5,988 nucleotides of DNA. Source: JAWXBM01 sp037968555. GTDB lineage: Bacteria > Pseudomonadota > Gammaproteobacteria > Xanthomonadales > SZUA-36. The notes under the pieces were generated by a model. The model searched no databases and was not told where the DNA came from. It saw only the letters and a list, made by a program, of their open reading frames with translations. Both the position numbers and the translations under genes were made by a program. Every line of letters begins with the position of its first letter. Position 1 is the first letter of the stretch. The stretch lies in assembly GCA_037968555.1 (NCBI GenBank), contig JBBKVS010000264.1:1-5988 (forward strand), in the 5' to 3' direction. Below, piece by piece: positions 5,812 to 5,988 of this stretch.

Positions 5812-5988
5812 TTACGACCGACAGAGATACACACCATAAGTCTGTTTGCCATCGCGGATATTTGATTCCGCAACTATGGTGTCACCACCCATGCGCGAAG
5901 CTTCGTTGCGGGCCAGGGTTTCCAGCTCACCAGCCACCTTGGTGGCATTGCGTTCCACTCCGGCTACCCGGCTCTTGAGCACGGATTC
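5812..5988 (-). CDS. C-terminal part of a small DUF4156-like protein (N-terminus outside the window)
   Basis: The minus strand is open from the right edge to a TAA at 5814-5812, giving 58 residues. The visible part has VAGELETLARNEASRMGGDTIV (18-39) and ends GVYLCRS. The pattern of a helix with RNEA, then a small-residue MGG(D/N)T-I/V-V strand and a C-terminal G-x-x-Y-x-C resembles the end of DUF4156 proteins, small envelope lipoproteins of proteobacteria with unknown role. The N-terminus, where a lipobox would lie, is not in the window, so the export signal cannot be checked. The GGT-like gene starts 29 nt downstream on the same strand, suggesting one operon. A T9 tract directly after the stop has no strong hairpin in front of it. 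The family call is moderate because only a fragment is seen. Confidence 0.65.
   Translation of the reverse strand, partial: ESVLKSRVAGVERNATKVAGELETLARNEASRMGGDTIVAESNIRDGKQTYGVYLCRS

Noticed and set aside
5803..5824. T9 tract on the minus strand directly after the DUF4156-like stop, as an intrinsic terminator
   Set aside because: The only upstream stem I find is 5 bp (ACAGA/TCTGT) with a 15-nt loop, separated from the T-run by the stop region. That is too weak for a standard terminator, so read-through into the GGT-like gene is more likely.

Overview
The window looks like chromosomal DNA from a gammaproteobacterium. The support is the gene families (a DUF6279-type outer-membrane lipoprotein, a DUF2254 membrane protein, a stand-alone hydratase-2 MaoC protein), Shine-Dalgarno sites, dense packing and roughly balanced base composition. 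I cannot name a genus. I see no insertion sequence, phage gene, tRNA, rRNA or CRISPR array.

Layout, left to right. (1) Positions 1-934, minus strand: the N-terminal 311 residues of a DUF2254 multi-pass membrane protein that runs off the left edge. (2) Positions 935-1158: a divergent intergenic region with several inverted repeats, the best being an 18-bp palindrome at 1110-1127. (3) Positions 1159-2031, plus strand: a DUF6279-type lipoprotein. (4) Positions 2030-2083: a perfect two-copy 27-bp tandem repeat. (5) Positions 2107-2970, plus strand: a double-hotdog (R)-specific enoyl-CoA hydratase. (6) Positions 2976-3977, minus strand: a cysteine synthase A-like PLP enzyme, facing the hydratase tail to tail with 5 nt between them. 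(7) Positions 3978-4033: a 56-nt gap holding a strong bulged stem-loop. (8) Positions 4034-5782, minus strand: a gamma-glutamyltransferase-like Ntn hydrolase. (9) Positions 5812-5988, minus strand: the last 58 residues of a small protein resembling DUF4156, cut by the right edge.

How the genes may work together. The three minus-strand genes on the right (DUF4156-like, GGT-like, cysteine synthase-like) have gaps of 29 and 56 nt and are probably one transcription unit. GGT plus cysteine synthase suggests glutathione or cysteine metabolism. However, the GGT-like protein lacks the E. coli residues that hold the gamma-glutamyl group, so a different acylase substrate is at least as likely. The plus-strand lipoprotein and hydratase may be co-transcribed, but they have no obvious functional link.

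Most of the window is ordinary housekeeping or accessory metabolism, and I found no convincing new multi-gene system. The points most worth a second look are the GGT-like active site, the intercistronic stem-loop, the palindrome in the divergent promoter region, and the 27-bp duplication.
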